Source: JAEUKH01 sp964447205 (GTDB taxonomy: Bacteria > Myxococcota_A > Polyangia > Polyangiales > Ga0077539). Taken from it: a stretch of DNA of 64,000 nt. The notes beneath the pieces were generated by a model. It saw only the letters and a program-made list of their open reading frames with translations, searched no databases and was not told the origin of the DNA. Both the position numbers and the translations under genes were made by a program. This document shows, piece after piece, positions 9,187 to 17,401 of the stretch. Every line of letters begins with the position of its first letter. Within the stretch, counting starts at the first letter, position 1. The DNA lies in NCBI GenBank assembly GCA_964447205.1, contig CAYUSB010000026.1, positions 53,074-117,073 on the forward strand. Reading direction: 5' to 3'.

Positions 9187-9705
9187 ATGGCAAATCCTCG
9201 CGTGTTTTTTGATATCACCCTGGGCGGTCAGCCGGCGGGCCGGGTCGCGTTCGAGCTCTTCGCCGACGTGGTGCCCCAGACGGCGGAAAACTTCCGGGCC
9301 CTGTGCACGGGCGAGAAGGGCGTCGGCCGCTCGGGCAAGCCCCTGCACTTCAAGGGCTCCAAGTTTCACCGGATCATCACCGGCTTCATGTGCCAGGGCG
9401 GCGACTTCACCCGCGGCAACGGCACGGGCGGCGAGTCGATCTACGGCGAGAAGTTCGCCGACGAAAACTTCCAGCTCAAGCACACCACCCCGGGCCTCCT
9501 GTCGATGGCCAACGCGGGCCCCAACACCAACGGGTCGCAGTTTTTCATCACCACGGTGGTGACCTCGTGGCTCGACAACAAGCACGTGGTCTTCGGCAAG
9601 GTCGTCGAGGGCTTCGAGGTCGTCAAGCAGATGGAGGCCGCCGGGTCGCAGAGCGGCAGCACCCGGGTCGAGGTCGCCATCGCCGACTGCGGCCAGCTCT
9701 CCTGA
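9187..9705 (+). CDS. Eukaryote-type cyclophilin (peptidyl-prolyl cis-trans isomerase)
   Basis: 172 residues with no signal peptide, hence cytoplasmic. It follows the eukaryotic cyclophilin A pattern nearly throughout: FFDITLGGQPAGRVAFELFAD, TAENFRALCTGEKG, FHRIITGFMCQGGDFTRGNG (catalytic Arg in FHR), SMANAGPNTNGSQFFIT, WLDNKHVVFGKV and the terminal IADCGQL. It includes the KGVGRSGKPLHFKG insertion of the divergent-loop cyclophilins known from plants and nematodes, with the cysteines at ALCTG and ADCGQ that accompany that loop. Typical bacterial PpiA/PpiB proteins lack this. It catalyses prolyl isomerisation. Acquisition from a eukaryote is likely but not shown. It ends 60 bp before the convergent brxL. 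Confidence 0.95.
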   Translation: MANPRVFFDITLGGQPAGRVAFELFADVVPQTAENFRALCTGEKGVGRSGKPLHFKGSKFHRIITGFMCQGGDFTRGNGTGGESIYGEKFADENFQLKHTTPGLLSMANAGPNTNGSQFFITTVVTSWLDNKHVVFGKVVEGFEVVKQMEAAGSQSGSTRVEVAIADCGQLS

Positions 9706-9765
9706 GGGCTCGGGCGGGGCTTCAGGCGCGCCCGTTGCCATCGGGTGTGGGAGGCCGCGGGTGGG

Positions 9766-11817
9766 TTACTCCACCAGGGCCTTCCACAACGCGTCGCGGA
9801 CATCCGAGTAAAACTGCACGTCGACCCGGGTGGCCATGTCGTCGGAGAGCTCGTAGAGCTGCCGTCGGCTCGACACCGGCATGAGCAACGTGGCGGCTCC
9901 CTTCTCCACCGCCAGCTCGGCGACGCTGACGGCGTTGTAGATCGGCTCGATCGAGCCGCCCAGGTTGACCCCGCCCACCACCACGAGCCCCCCGCGGGGC
10001 GACTTCTTCAGCAGGGCGCTGCAGAGCGCCACCACCACGCCCACTCCGAGCTGGCTGCCGCCCTTCGAGGCGTCGAAGGCCCGGAGCTGCACCGAGAACT
10101 CGTGACCCCGTGGGTCGCGGTCGCCCACCAGCTCCCGGGCGCGGGCGTAGAGGTTCTGCTCGGCGTACTTCACGCTCTCGACGAAGGCCGTCGGGGCAGG
10201 GCGGTTGAGGATCCTCACCCCCGCACCAGGGCCGTCGGTGCACTCGATGCGATAGAGCCCGGCGCTCTCGTCCTGGCCCCCCGGGCTGATGGCCCACACC
10301 TGGCCAGGTTCGAGCGGGTCGGCGCCGATGCTGCTCTCGCTGACCAGCTCCGGGGTAGACACGAACTTCTCCACGCCGTCGAGGCCGAGCTGGTAGCTGA
10401 AGTGTGTGTTACGAAACTCGGCGGCCCCGATGCGCTTCTGCTGCTCCTTCACCCGGCGTCGGCACTCCAGGGCCAGCCGCAGGGCCCACTCCAGGTCGTC
10501 GTCGGGGATGGCCGTCTCGGGGTCGGGGTAGAGCAGCTTGAGCAGGCCGCTCACCGTCTTCTGCACCGCGTTGGTGTCGCGCCCGGACAGGGCCCCTCCC
10601 AGCGTCACACGGCCCTGCAGGGTGGTCGCCCGGCTCTGGGCCCGGAGCTGGCTCATGCACTCCGACAGGAAGTCACTCACCAGCCCGAAGTGCTCCGTGA
10701 ACAGCTCCCGGTTCACCTTCGGAACGTCCCACCCTGGCAGGTAGCAGTGGACCCGGTCCATGAAGGCCGTGTCGTTGCGCATCTCGGGCGGGAGCGGGCC
10801 AAACAGGTGCCCCACGCGCTGCTGGTGCTGCACGTCGACGTCGAAGTTGCCCACCAGCACCACGCTGCCGTCTGCCCGGATGCTCTCCTTGCCCCGGCTA
10901 AACTCGCCCGACTCCATGTAGCCCTTGAGGATGTTGACCCCGTCCTTCTGGTCGAACGAGACCCCGGACACCTCGTCGAAGCAGACCACATCGTACTGGC
11001 ACACCAGCCCCCGCTGCCCCGACGCGTTGTTGACGAACATCCGGGCCACGGTGGCCTTGCCCCCCGAGATCAGGTGCGCGTAGGGCGAGACCTGCTGGTA
11101 CAGGTGGCTCTTGCCCGTCCCCCGGGGCCCGAGCTCGACGAGGTTGTAGTTGCGCTCGACGAACGGGACCATGCGCAAGAAGATGGCGTCGCGCTGGCGC
11201 TCGGTCAGGCGGTCGGCCTCCAGGCCGATGCTGCGCAGAAGCAGGCGCTTCCAGTCGGCGGTGCTGTACGCGCTGCGCCCCTTCGCCAGGGTGGCGAGCA
11301 CGTCGCGTTTGGAGAGCTGCACCTCGCGCAACGAGGCGATGCCAAACGGACGCCCATTGCTCTCCTGGGCGATGGCCGCGTCGTACTCCAGCTCGACCTC
11401 GGCGTAGAAGCCCCCGGTGAGCATCCGGTCGTGTTGCTGGACCAGCTCGGGCGAGATGCGCACGTCGCGCAGGCGCAGGCTCGGAAGCTCCACGAGGTAG
11501 GCGTCGGTCTTGGCGTCGAGGCGGGCCGAGAGCAGGTCGATGATGCGCACCGACCCCTGCTCCCGCGCCCTGGCCTTGAAGAGCTCCTCCTCGCCCGCCC
11601 GCACCGTGCGGCTCTGGAGCTGACGGGCCACGATCTGCAGGCCCTCGGCGATCTCGTCCTCGTCGATGGTGGCGCAGTATCGCCCCAGCAGAAACTCGGC
11701 CACGTAGGTGGGCACCGGGTACTGCCGGGCGAACGATCGCACGAGGTCTTTGCGGACGACGAAGCCCTCGAAGACCGTCGAGGTGTGCCGGTCGAGCTCG
11801 TCGAGGGGCACGCTCAT
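9766..11817 (-). CDS. brxL: BREX protein BrxL (AAA+ with Lon-like C-terminal domain)
   Basis: 683 residues, the usual BrxL length. Conserved N-terminal LDELDRHTSTVFEGFVVRKDL, then an AAA+ core with Walker A ELGPRGTGKSH (228-238) and Walker B DVVCFDEVSG (about 276-285), and a C-terminal Lon-protease-like fold (GHEFSVQLRAFDASKGGS ... GGSIEPIYN). BrxL is a ring-forming DNA-binding ATPase required for phage exclusion by type I BREX (family knowledge). The Lon-like domain has serines in the expected region but I do not see the canonical Lon serine-lysine dyad clearly. Its ATG overlaps the pglZ stop by 4 bp. It is the last gene of the island and converges with the cyclophilin gene. Confidence 0.95.
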   Translation of the reverse strand: MSVPLDELDRHTSTVFEGFVVRKDLVRSFARQYPVPTYVAEFLLGRYCATIDEDEIAEGLQIVARQLQSRTVRAGEEELFKARAREQGSVRIIDLLSARLDAKTDAYLVELPSLRLRDVRISPELVQQHDRMLTGGFYAEVELEYDAAIAQESNGRPFGIASLREVQLSKRDVLATLAKGRSAYSTADWKRLLLRSIGLEADRLTERQRDAIFLRMVPFVERNYNLVELGPRGTGKSHLYQQVSPYAHLISGGKATVARMFVNNASGQRGLVCQYDVVCFDEVSGVSFDQKDGVNILKGYMESGEFSRGKESIRADGSVVLVGNFDVDVQHQQRVGHLFGPLPPEMRNDTAFMDRVHCYLPGWDVPKVNRELFTEHFGLVSDFLSECMSQLRAQSRATTLQGRVTLGGALSGRDTNAVQKTVSGLLKLLYPDPETAIPDDDLEWALRLALECRRRVKEQQKRIGAAEFRNTHFSYQLGLDGVEKFVSTPELVSESSIGADPLEPGQVWAISPGGQDESAGLYRIECTDGPGAGVRILNRPAPTAFVESVKYAEQNLYARARELVGDRDPRGHEFSVQLRAFDASKGGSQLGVGVVVALCSALLKKSPRGGLVVVGGVNLGGSIEPIYNAVSVAELAVEKGAATLLMPVSSRRQLYELSDDMATRVDVQFYSDVRDALWKALVE

Positions 11818-14105
11818 ACGTCGCCCCCGAGGGTGGTCGAGCGTTTGTCGAGCACCGTCCCGTCGGCCGCGAGCAGCACGACGAAGGCCGCCGTGCCCTC
11901 CAGGTCGTCGCGCGGAACCACCACCGACCCCATCCCGTCGAGCCCCACCGGGCGGGGCGCGTCGAGCAGGCTGGTCGTGGGGTCGTTGACCTTCGTGCGG
12001 AGGTCAAGGTGCGTGTTGGGGGCGGAGGTCTTCACGGTGGCCTTGCAGCGTAGTCCCACCCACTTCAGGGCGTCGATGACGCCCACGAGGGCCGACGCGG
12101 CCCGGGTGATGGTGAGGACCGGGGTGTAGCACTCCTGAAGGGTGAGGCCGCCGTGGGCGTACTCGGTGCCCGCCCGAAAGGCCGTGATCCCCGGGGCGTA
12201 GGTGACAGCCTGGGTGGGGTCCCAGGACCAGGGCAGAGTGGGCAGGTCGGCCTTCGTGCTCGACTTGAGCACCGCGCAGCGTCCCCAACGGCTCTCGTAC
12301 GTTCCGGCGGGGATGTTTGCTGTGGGCATCCCGTCGGGGACCAGCAGCCAGCCGTGGTCGGTGGTCACCCGGACGCGCTGCCAGCCCGCGGCCAGGAGCT
12401 CCATGATGCGTTGTTCAAGGTCGCGGAGCTGGTCGGCGACGTGGCGGGCGGTCTTGCAGCCGTGTTTGTGACCGTACTTGTCGATGTCGCCGAACTCGGT
12501 CCAGGCCCGGCCGCTCGGGTCGCCGAGGGCGTTGCCCTCCAGCATCTGCACGTCCGTCTTCTCCAACAGCTTCTGGAAGGTCGCGCTGTCGAGGGTCTTG
12601 CCGGTGGCGGTCACCGAGGGGGTGAAGTCTGCCAGCCCGGCGCCGCCCGAGAGCTGGTCGCGGAGCGGAGAGATGTCGGGCTTGGAGGTTCCCGTCACGG
12701 GCGGAAACGCCACCCAGCGCCCCGTGGTCTCGATCTGCACCTGCGCGCGGGGCAGGCTGGCGACGAGCATCATGCCCACGTCCCAGCGCAGGCCGTCCGC
12801 AAAGAGCAGGCAGGTTCCGTCCTCGATCGGAACCGCGCCCGGCTTGGGGTAGCCCCCGGCGTCGACCACCGCGCGCAACGCGTCGGCCACGCGCTGGAGC
12901 CACGGGAGGTACAGCCCGCGCACGGCGCCGTGGATGGCCGTGCGGTCGACGTGGTCGGCCAGGCTCAGGGCGTTGAGGGCGGCCTCGTCGGCCCGGTACC
13001 CCTCGGTGGCGTACCACTGCGCCAGGGTGTCGCGTGTAGCGCCCGAGACGGGCCCTTCCGTGGCCGTGGCGAGGGCGACGAGGTGACCGAGCACGGTCGC
13101 AAGGCGCGCCCGTCCCAGACGCGCCCAGACCCATTCGCGGCGGGGTCCATGTTCGGTGTCGAGGGCGCGGAGGCGAGCGCGGGCCTCGGCCTCGGGCAGG
13201 TTTGCCAGGGCCGTCAGCTTCGTGCGCAGCAGTGCCTCCTGGGCGTCGTTGTGCTGCGGCAGGGTGCTCGGCTCGAAGAAGAGGGCCGCGGGCTTCACCT
13301 TCTCCAGGTGGAGGTGAACCTTCCCAAAGCGGTGCGGAACGCTCGCGGCGTAGTGGGTCCAGACCTTGGCCCAGGGGCCCTGGCGTTGGGCGAGGCGTTC
13401 GGCCACGACGAGGGCCCCGTCGCGTTCGAGGTCGACCCCAAAGCGGAACCGCGCGAGGTCGCAGAAGGCGGCCCACAAGGACGCGGGCGTGGTCTCGCGG
13501 AGGCTCTGGTCGTCGTCGAGCCAGCGGAGGAGCTCCTGTTCGGGGTGCTCGAAGAGGATGCCGAAGAGGTGCTCGGCTTCCAGGCGGGCGGGGCGCTGCA
13601 ACTCCTCGAGTGGCACTTCGAGGAGATGGGGCAGGAGGCGTTCGAGGGTGCTGACGGTCTGGAGGTCCTCGGCTACGGTGAGCCCGAGGCCGTTCGCGGA
13701 GGAGCCGAGGAACGCGAGCGGGGTCCAATCCTTGCCATTGGTCTTCTGCGTCCACCACGTCCCCCGAAACTGAAGCTCGGCGAGGGGTTTGAGGGCCTCA
13801 GGAAAGTCCTCCAACGCCTTGAACTGACTCTTCCGGACACCCGGCAGGTAGAGGATGGGCGTCGGGTCGCTGGGTGCGACCTTGCCGAGCCGCCACTTCA
13901 CCCAGGGGGCCGGGCCCTGGTGGAGCATCGGGTCGTACTCCCCGAGGGTCCAGAGCTGCGGGAGATGCAGGCGCAGGGTCGGCAGGGCGGCTTCCCACTT
14001 GCGGTCGCCGTCGGTCCAGAGCACCACCGCGGGAGCGACCTCGGTGGCAGAGGTGTGGGCATTCTCGGCCAGCAGGGCGGCCTTCAGGGCGTCGACGAGG
14101 TTCAC
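11814..14105 (-). CDS. pglZ: BREX phosphatase-like protein PglZ (BrxZ)
   Basis: 763 residues from a GTG overlapping the upstream HNH gene stop by 4 bp. PglZ belongs to the alkaline phosphatase superfamily; metal-ligand segments are visible as CLLFADGLRWDVGMML and VTTDHGWLLVPDGMP. The N-terminal third (LWTDGDRKWEAALPTLRLHLPQ, LPQLWTLGEYDP) matches BREX PglZ proteins that lack a PglX-like domain. PglZ is a core component that acts with the PglX methyltransferase in modification and phage blocking (family knowledge). Its position between an HNH gene and brxL is unusual because pglZ normally follows pglX directly. Confidence 0.93.
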   Translation of the reverse strand: MNLVDALKAALLAENAHTSATEVAPAVVLWTDGDRKWEAALPTLRLHLPQLWTLGEYDPMLHQGPAPWVKWRLGKVAPSDPTPILYLPGVRKSQFKALEDFPEALKPLAELQFRGTWWTQKTNGKDWTPLAFLGSSANGLGLTVAEDLQTVSTLERLLPHLLEVPLEELQRPARLEAEHLFGILFEHPEQELLRWLDDDQSLRETTPASLWAAFCDLARFRFGVDLERDGALVVAERLAQRQGPWAKVWTHYAASVPHRFGKVHLHLEKVKPAALFFEPSTLPQHNDAQEALLRTKLTALANLPEAEARARLRALDTEHGPRREWVWARLGRARLATVLGHLVALATATEGPVSGATRDTLAQWYATEGYRADEAALNALSLADHVDRTAIHGAVRGLYLPWLQRVADALRAVVDAGGYPKPGAVPIEDGTCLLFADGLRWDVGMMLVASLPRAQVQIETTGRWVAFPPVTGTSKPDISPLRDQLSGGAGLADFTPSVTATGKTLDSATFQKLLEKTDVQMLEGNALGDPSGRAWTEFGDIDKYGHKHGCKTARHVADQLRDLEQRIMELLAAGWQRVRVTTDHGWLLVPDGMPTANIPAGTYESRWGRCAVLKSSTKADLPTLPWSWDPTQAVTYAPGITAFRAGTEYAHGGLTLQECYTPVLTITRAASALVGVIDALKWVGLRCKATVKTSAPNTHLDLRTKVNDPTTSLLDAPRPVGLDGMGSVVVPRDDLEGTAAFVVLLAADGTVLDKRSTTLGGDV

Positions 14106-14728
14106 AGCGTGCCTGCCTGGAGCAGCTCCTGGTCGTCGGGGCGGAGGTACGCTGGGTTGGTGCGCAGGGCGCGTGCGAGGAGCGGTGCGTCCTGCTCAAG
14201 GCTCTTCAGCGAGCGATCTCTATCCAGATACTGCTTGAGATACCGGCGCCGAAGCTTCATCACGCGGTGGTCGTCTCGCACCCGCTCCAGGAGGTTGTCG
14301 ATCGCGGCCTGTTCGGTGGCTGGATGCTGACCTGTAGTCCGAAGCTCCAATGACGGCAAATGCAGCTCAAACCAATCGTCCTGCACCGTGAATGGATCAG
14401 GGAAGACTGCGGCTCCCTTCGACCTGTTGATCCAACTGTCGGCGTAGCGGATGTTGGTCCAGTCGTAGGCCAGCTCGGCTTGTGCCGTTCCCCGGACGCG
14501 CGCCCATGGGACGAAGTGGTCCGCCTCGCCGTTAGCTACCCAGACGACGGTGTAACAACAGATGCAGTTGAAGCGTTCACCGATCTGGTCTCGGTAGTTG
14601 AGCCAGAAAGATTCTGGGCGCTCTGCGCCGCGATTGTTCGCAGCCGGATCGTTGAGCCAGCGACGACCTCTCTCTCGCACATGCTTCTGCCAGCCGTAGG
14701 GTGCCCGAGGCGGATCAATGTGTCTCAT
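14102..14728 (-). CDS. HNH endonuclease-like protein (PtuB-like) embedded in BREX operon
   Basis: 208 residues. A cysteine pair region FNCICCYT (residues about 53-60) is followed by GEADHFVPWARV, DWTNIRYAD and NRSKG, the order expected for a beta-beta-alpha-metal HNH nuclease with the catalytic His in the DH motif; the last position of the classic HNH triad is an Asn/Lys region rather than a clear His. The C-terminal half is helical and charged. It overlaps by 4 bp both the upstream ATPase gene and downstream pglZ. An ATPase followed immediately by a ~200-residue HNH protein is the layout of Septu (PtuA/PtuB), so I infer a DNA- or RNA-cutting effector; the exact family needs a profile search. 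Confidence 0.75.
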   Translation of the reverse strand: MRHIDPPRAPYGWQKHVRERGRRWLNDPAANNRGAERPESFWLNYRDQIGERFNCICCYTVVWVANGEADHFVPWARVRGTAQAELAYDWTNIRYADSWINRSKGAAVFPDPFTVQDDWFELHLPSLELRTTGQHPATEQAAIDNLLERVRDDHRVMKLRRRYLKQYLDRDRSLKSLEQDAPLLARALRTNPAYLRPDDQELLQAGTL

Positions 14729-16221
14729 CGAACCTTACCTCGCCGTGCCTTTTGGTCGGACCGGTATACCAGGGACCAGTGCGCCCAGAACTCATCGTGC
14801 CCGGGCAACACGAACTTGAGGGCCTGATGGACCCGCTCAAGCAGCGGAAGCTTATGGTACCCTGGTTCGGACACGATGCCGGGCAAGCTGCTGGATGTGG
14901 CCTTCTCCGAGAGCGCCTCAGGAAGGGCACGGAGGCATTCGTACAACTCTGTCAACTTGAACTCTGCCTCGTCGTCGCGCTCGGCCATGAAGTGCCTTGC
15001 AGCATCCGTGGCCAACTGCGCCTCCCGCGAACGACCACCGACGGCGCCGAAAACCTCGGAAGAGAGCCAGTTGGATACATCTCCCTCCTTGCCAAACTCG
15101 TGTGCGTTGACCCGAATGGCCTTGCCGTCCCGCTCCAGAACGATGAGGTTGTCGTGCTTCTCGCTGAAGACACTCTCGACCGATGCCAGCACCAAGGGAG
15201 AGTGAGTCGTCGCAAAGATCTGAACCTGCACGTCGGGGGCGATCGCTGCTACCGCTTCCAGCAAGGCAGGAAGAATGGTGCGTTGCCACGAAGGATGCAA
15301 ATGGAGTTCAGGCTCGTCCAGAAGCACGACCATGTCCTTGGTGGTCGGACGTTGGGCCGCCTGAGCGATCCTGGTGTGCTCGGTCCATGCCCATACCAAC
15401 AGGTAGGCCAAGGAAAGCACCCTGCGCATCCCAGCAGATGCCAGTGTCACTGGAACCAGGCTGGTGGAGGTTGCCAGCGTCGGAATGTCCCGTCGGTCGC
15501 GCAGATGTACGCGGGTGGGCTGTCCTGGTACCAAACGTTCGTCAGGGGATGAGAGCGCGTGCAGTACACGCTCCAGCGCAACGAACTCTGAGGATCGAGC
15601 ACTTTGCTGCCAGGTCACCCAATCCTCAATCAGACCGCGGATCTCCGTGCGTTTTCCGCCGGCACTCTCGGGATCGGTCACCTTACGACCATTCCACAGA
15701 TCCTCACTTGTAAGGATCGTCGCCGAGCTCATCGATGCGGATGAGAATGAAGGCGGAAGATAGGGTTCCCAGATAGCGTAGACCCCATCAAGCCGGGCGT
15801 AGAGAACCACACCGGAGAAACGAAAATCCATTGACACGAACTGGCCTGGGTGCATCATCGGCCCAGAACCGGGAAGGCGGTGGAGCGTCGGGGTACGTTT
15901 CCACTTCCACTCTTGTCCCTCGTGACTCCAAATACCTTGCGTTTCGAGGGTTGCGCCGCGGTCCCCTTCCCCGTCCCGCGACCCGAACTGACATCCGATC
16001 AAGGGCTCCAAGACGGGCACACTTTCCGAGCCCTGCTGAGGCGACCTCCAGGGGAAAGCTTTCTCTCCCGCCCATGTGCTGGTCAGCACCCACCAAAGCA
16101 CATCGAGGATGAAGGTCTTCCCCAGGCCGTTGTCGCCCGTCAGAATGTTGAGCCTGGGGGCAAACTCGAAGTCCAGCTTGCGGGCCGGTCCCACATCGCG
16201 CGTAGAAAGTTGTCGAATCAT
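14725..16221 (-). CDS. RecF/ABC-type AAA ATPase (PtuA-like) paired with HNH gene
   Basis: 498 residues. Walker A GDNGLGKT (29-36) right after an N-terminal strand LDFEFAPRLNILTG, a signature-like region TLASAGMRRVLSLAYLL, and Walker B MVVLLDEPELHLHPSWQ, followed by ATTHSPLVL (switch His). No TOPRIM motifs are seen after the ATPase core, so it is not an OLD-type nuclease such as GajA. The C-terminal 110 residues form a helical tail containing a GGRSREAQLA segment. It is coupled by 4-bp overlaps to another ATPase upstream and to the HNH gene downstream. With the HNH protein it resembles Septu PtuA, proposed to sense infection and release the nuclease. GC is lower than in housekeeping genes nearby. 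Confidence 0.8.
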   Translation of the reverse strand: MIRQLSTRDVGPARKLDFEFAPRLNILTGDNGLGKTFILDVLWWVLTSTWAGEKAFPWRSPQQGSESVPVLEPLIGCQFGSRDGEGDRGATLETQGIWSHEGQEWKWKRTPTLHRLPGSGPMMHPGQFVSMDFRFSGVVLYARLDGVYAIWEPYLPPSFSSASMSSATILTSEDLWNGRKVTDPESAGGKRTEIRGLIEDWVTWQQSARSSEFVALERVLHALSSPDERLVPGQPTRVHLRDRRDIPTLATSTSLVPVTLASAGMRRVLSLAYLLVWAWTEHTRIAQAAQRPTTKDMVVLLDEPELHLHPSWQRTILPALLEAVAAIAPDVQVQIFATTHSPLVLASVESVFSEKHDNLIVLERDGKAIRVNAHEFGKEGDVSNWLSSEVFGAVGGRSREAQLATDAARHFMAERDDEAEFKLTELYECLRALPEALSEKATSSSLPGIVSEPGYHKLPLLERVHQALKFVLPGHDEFWAHWSLVYRSDQKARRGKVR

Positions 16222-17399
16222 GCGAGACCTCGTGGTGCTTCGACCACCCGTGACAGGTAGCCCGCCGCGCGGATGCCTCCCAAGTCACCAAACTCTTGCA
16301 GCCACCGCGGTAGCACCGCTGCGTCAAGCCGCGAGACCAGGATCTGTCCATCGTGCTCCACCTCGCACACGCGCAGTGCATCGATGGGATCGTCCAGCAA
16401 CTCCAACACGCGATCGGCATGGGTGGCCACGATGCTGGGTGCACTCAACTCCTGGAGCAGCACCACCACCCGACCAAGAAGCGCCGGGTGCAGGTGCAAC
16501 GCGGTCTCGTCCACTGCAAGCAACGAGCGCCCTTCGTGGAGCCGGGTCATCGCCACGAAGGCGAGCCACGAGAGCTGCCCGTCGGAAAGGTCAGCCGCGA
16601 AGATCGGTTCGTCGATGCCCTTGAAACGTAGCGCAAGGTGGATGTTGCCCCCGCCTGCGTCGGGGATCGCCAGCACGTTGTCAACCCGCTCGCCCAGCCC
16701 AAGACGCACCAGGGCGAGGGAGTACTCCCAGTGGGCTGAGGGGCGGTTGCGCAGCGCCGACCACGCGTTGGCGAGAATGGCATCGAGCAAGTTGAGTCGC
16801 GGGGCAGGGGAGTGGGGGAGGCTCACGCGAAGGCTCTCGGGGCGCTGGTCGGCCCGCGCCGCCCACGACGCCCGCGTGTCGAAGCCAAGATGAACCTCAA
16901 TCCCAGACAACATCGACCGAAGACGACTGGCCGCGTCCTCGGGCATCAGCGGGTGCGACCCCGCGAGCGTCAACCGCTCTGGACGGGCACCAAGCCGCAT
17001 GGCGTACAGGTCGTGCGTACGTGCGACAGCGTCCGTCGTTCCCGCTGGCTCAAGGACGTTCAATGACTCCGCGCTGATCGAGGCACCAGCACCCTGGGCC
17101 TGCAGCGTGAACTGGTAATCCAACCGCGGCTGCTTGCCCGCGTCGTCCTCCACCGTGACGCCCAGCGTCAGCGAGGTCGCCCCCTTGCGCAGCAGCGCCG
17201 GCATCCCGCGGTGCACCTCGTAAAACTGAGACATGAAGTTCGGCTCCGCGGCGCGGCGCAGCAACTCCAGGCACTCCAGGATCGTGCTTTTGCCCGAGCC
17301 GTTCTCGCCGATGAGTACGGTGAGGGGCTTGCCCAACACCAGTTCCACGTCCTCGATGGCCCGAACGTTCTTGATCCGTACCCGCGTGATGCGGTCCAT
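16218..17399 (-). CDS. Second RecF/ABC-type ATPase (AAA_21-like) embedded in BREX operon
   Basis: 393 residues from ATG 17399, two bases after the pglX stop; the frame is open upstream but would overlap pglX. Walker A IGENGSGKST (30-39), signature-like ADLSDGQLSWLAFVA, and Walker B LLAVDETALHLHP, in which the usual DEPE reads DETA, then ATHADRVLELL. It differs from the next ATPase in sequence and length, so it is not a simple duplicate. There is no added nuclease domain. The 4-bp overlap with the following ATPase suggests that the two ATPases and the HNH protein are produced in fixed proportion, perhaps as one complex. Specific function unknown. Confidence 0.75.
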   Translation of the reverse strand: MDRITRVRIKNVRAIEDVELVLGKPLTVLIGENGSGKSTILECLELLRRAAEPNFMSQFYEVHRGMPALLRKGATSLTLGVTVEDDAGKQPRLDYQFTLQAQGAGASISAESLNVLEPAGTTDAVARTHDLYAMRLGARPERLTLAGSHPLMPEDAASRLRSMLSGIEVHLGFDTRASWAARADQRPESLRVSLPHSPAPRLNLLDAILANAWSALRNRPSAHWEYSLALVRLGLGERVDNVLAIPDAGGGNIHLALRFKGIDEPIFAADLSDGQLSWLAFVAMTRLHEGRSLLAVDETALHLHPALLGRVVVLLQELSAPSIVATHADRVLELLDDPIDALRVCEVEHDGQILVSRLDAAVLPRWLQEFGDLGGIRAAGYLSRVVEAPRGLA

Positions 17400-17401
17400 G
17401 G

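Noticed and set aside
9706..9765. GC-rich hairpin after the cyclophilin gene as a terminator
   Set aside because: A short inverted sequence is present but there is no T-run and the stem is weak; not called.
14102..17399. PARIS or Gabija assignment for the ATPase/HNH group
   Set aside because: PARIS needs a TOPRIM protein and Gabija an OLD-type TOPRIM ATPase plus UvrD helicase; neither TOPRIM nor helicase is present.
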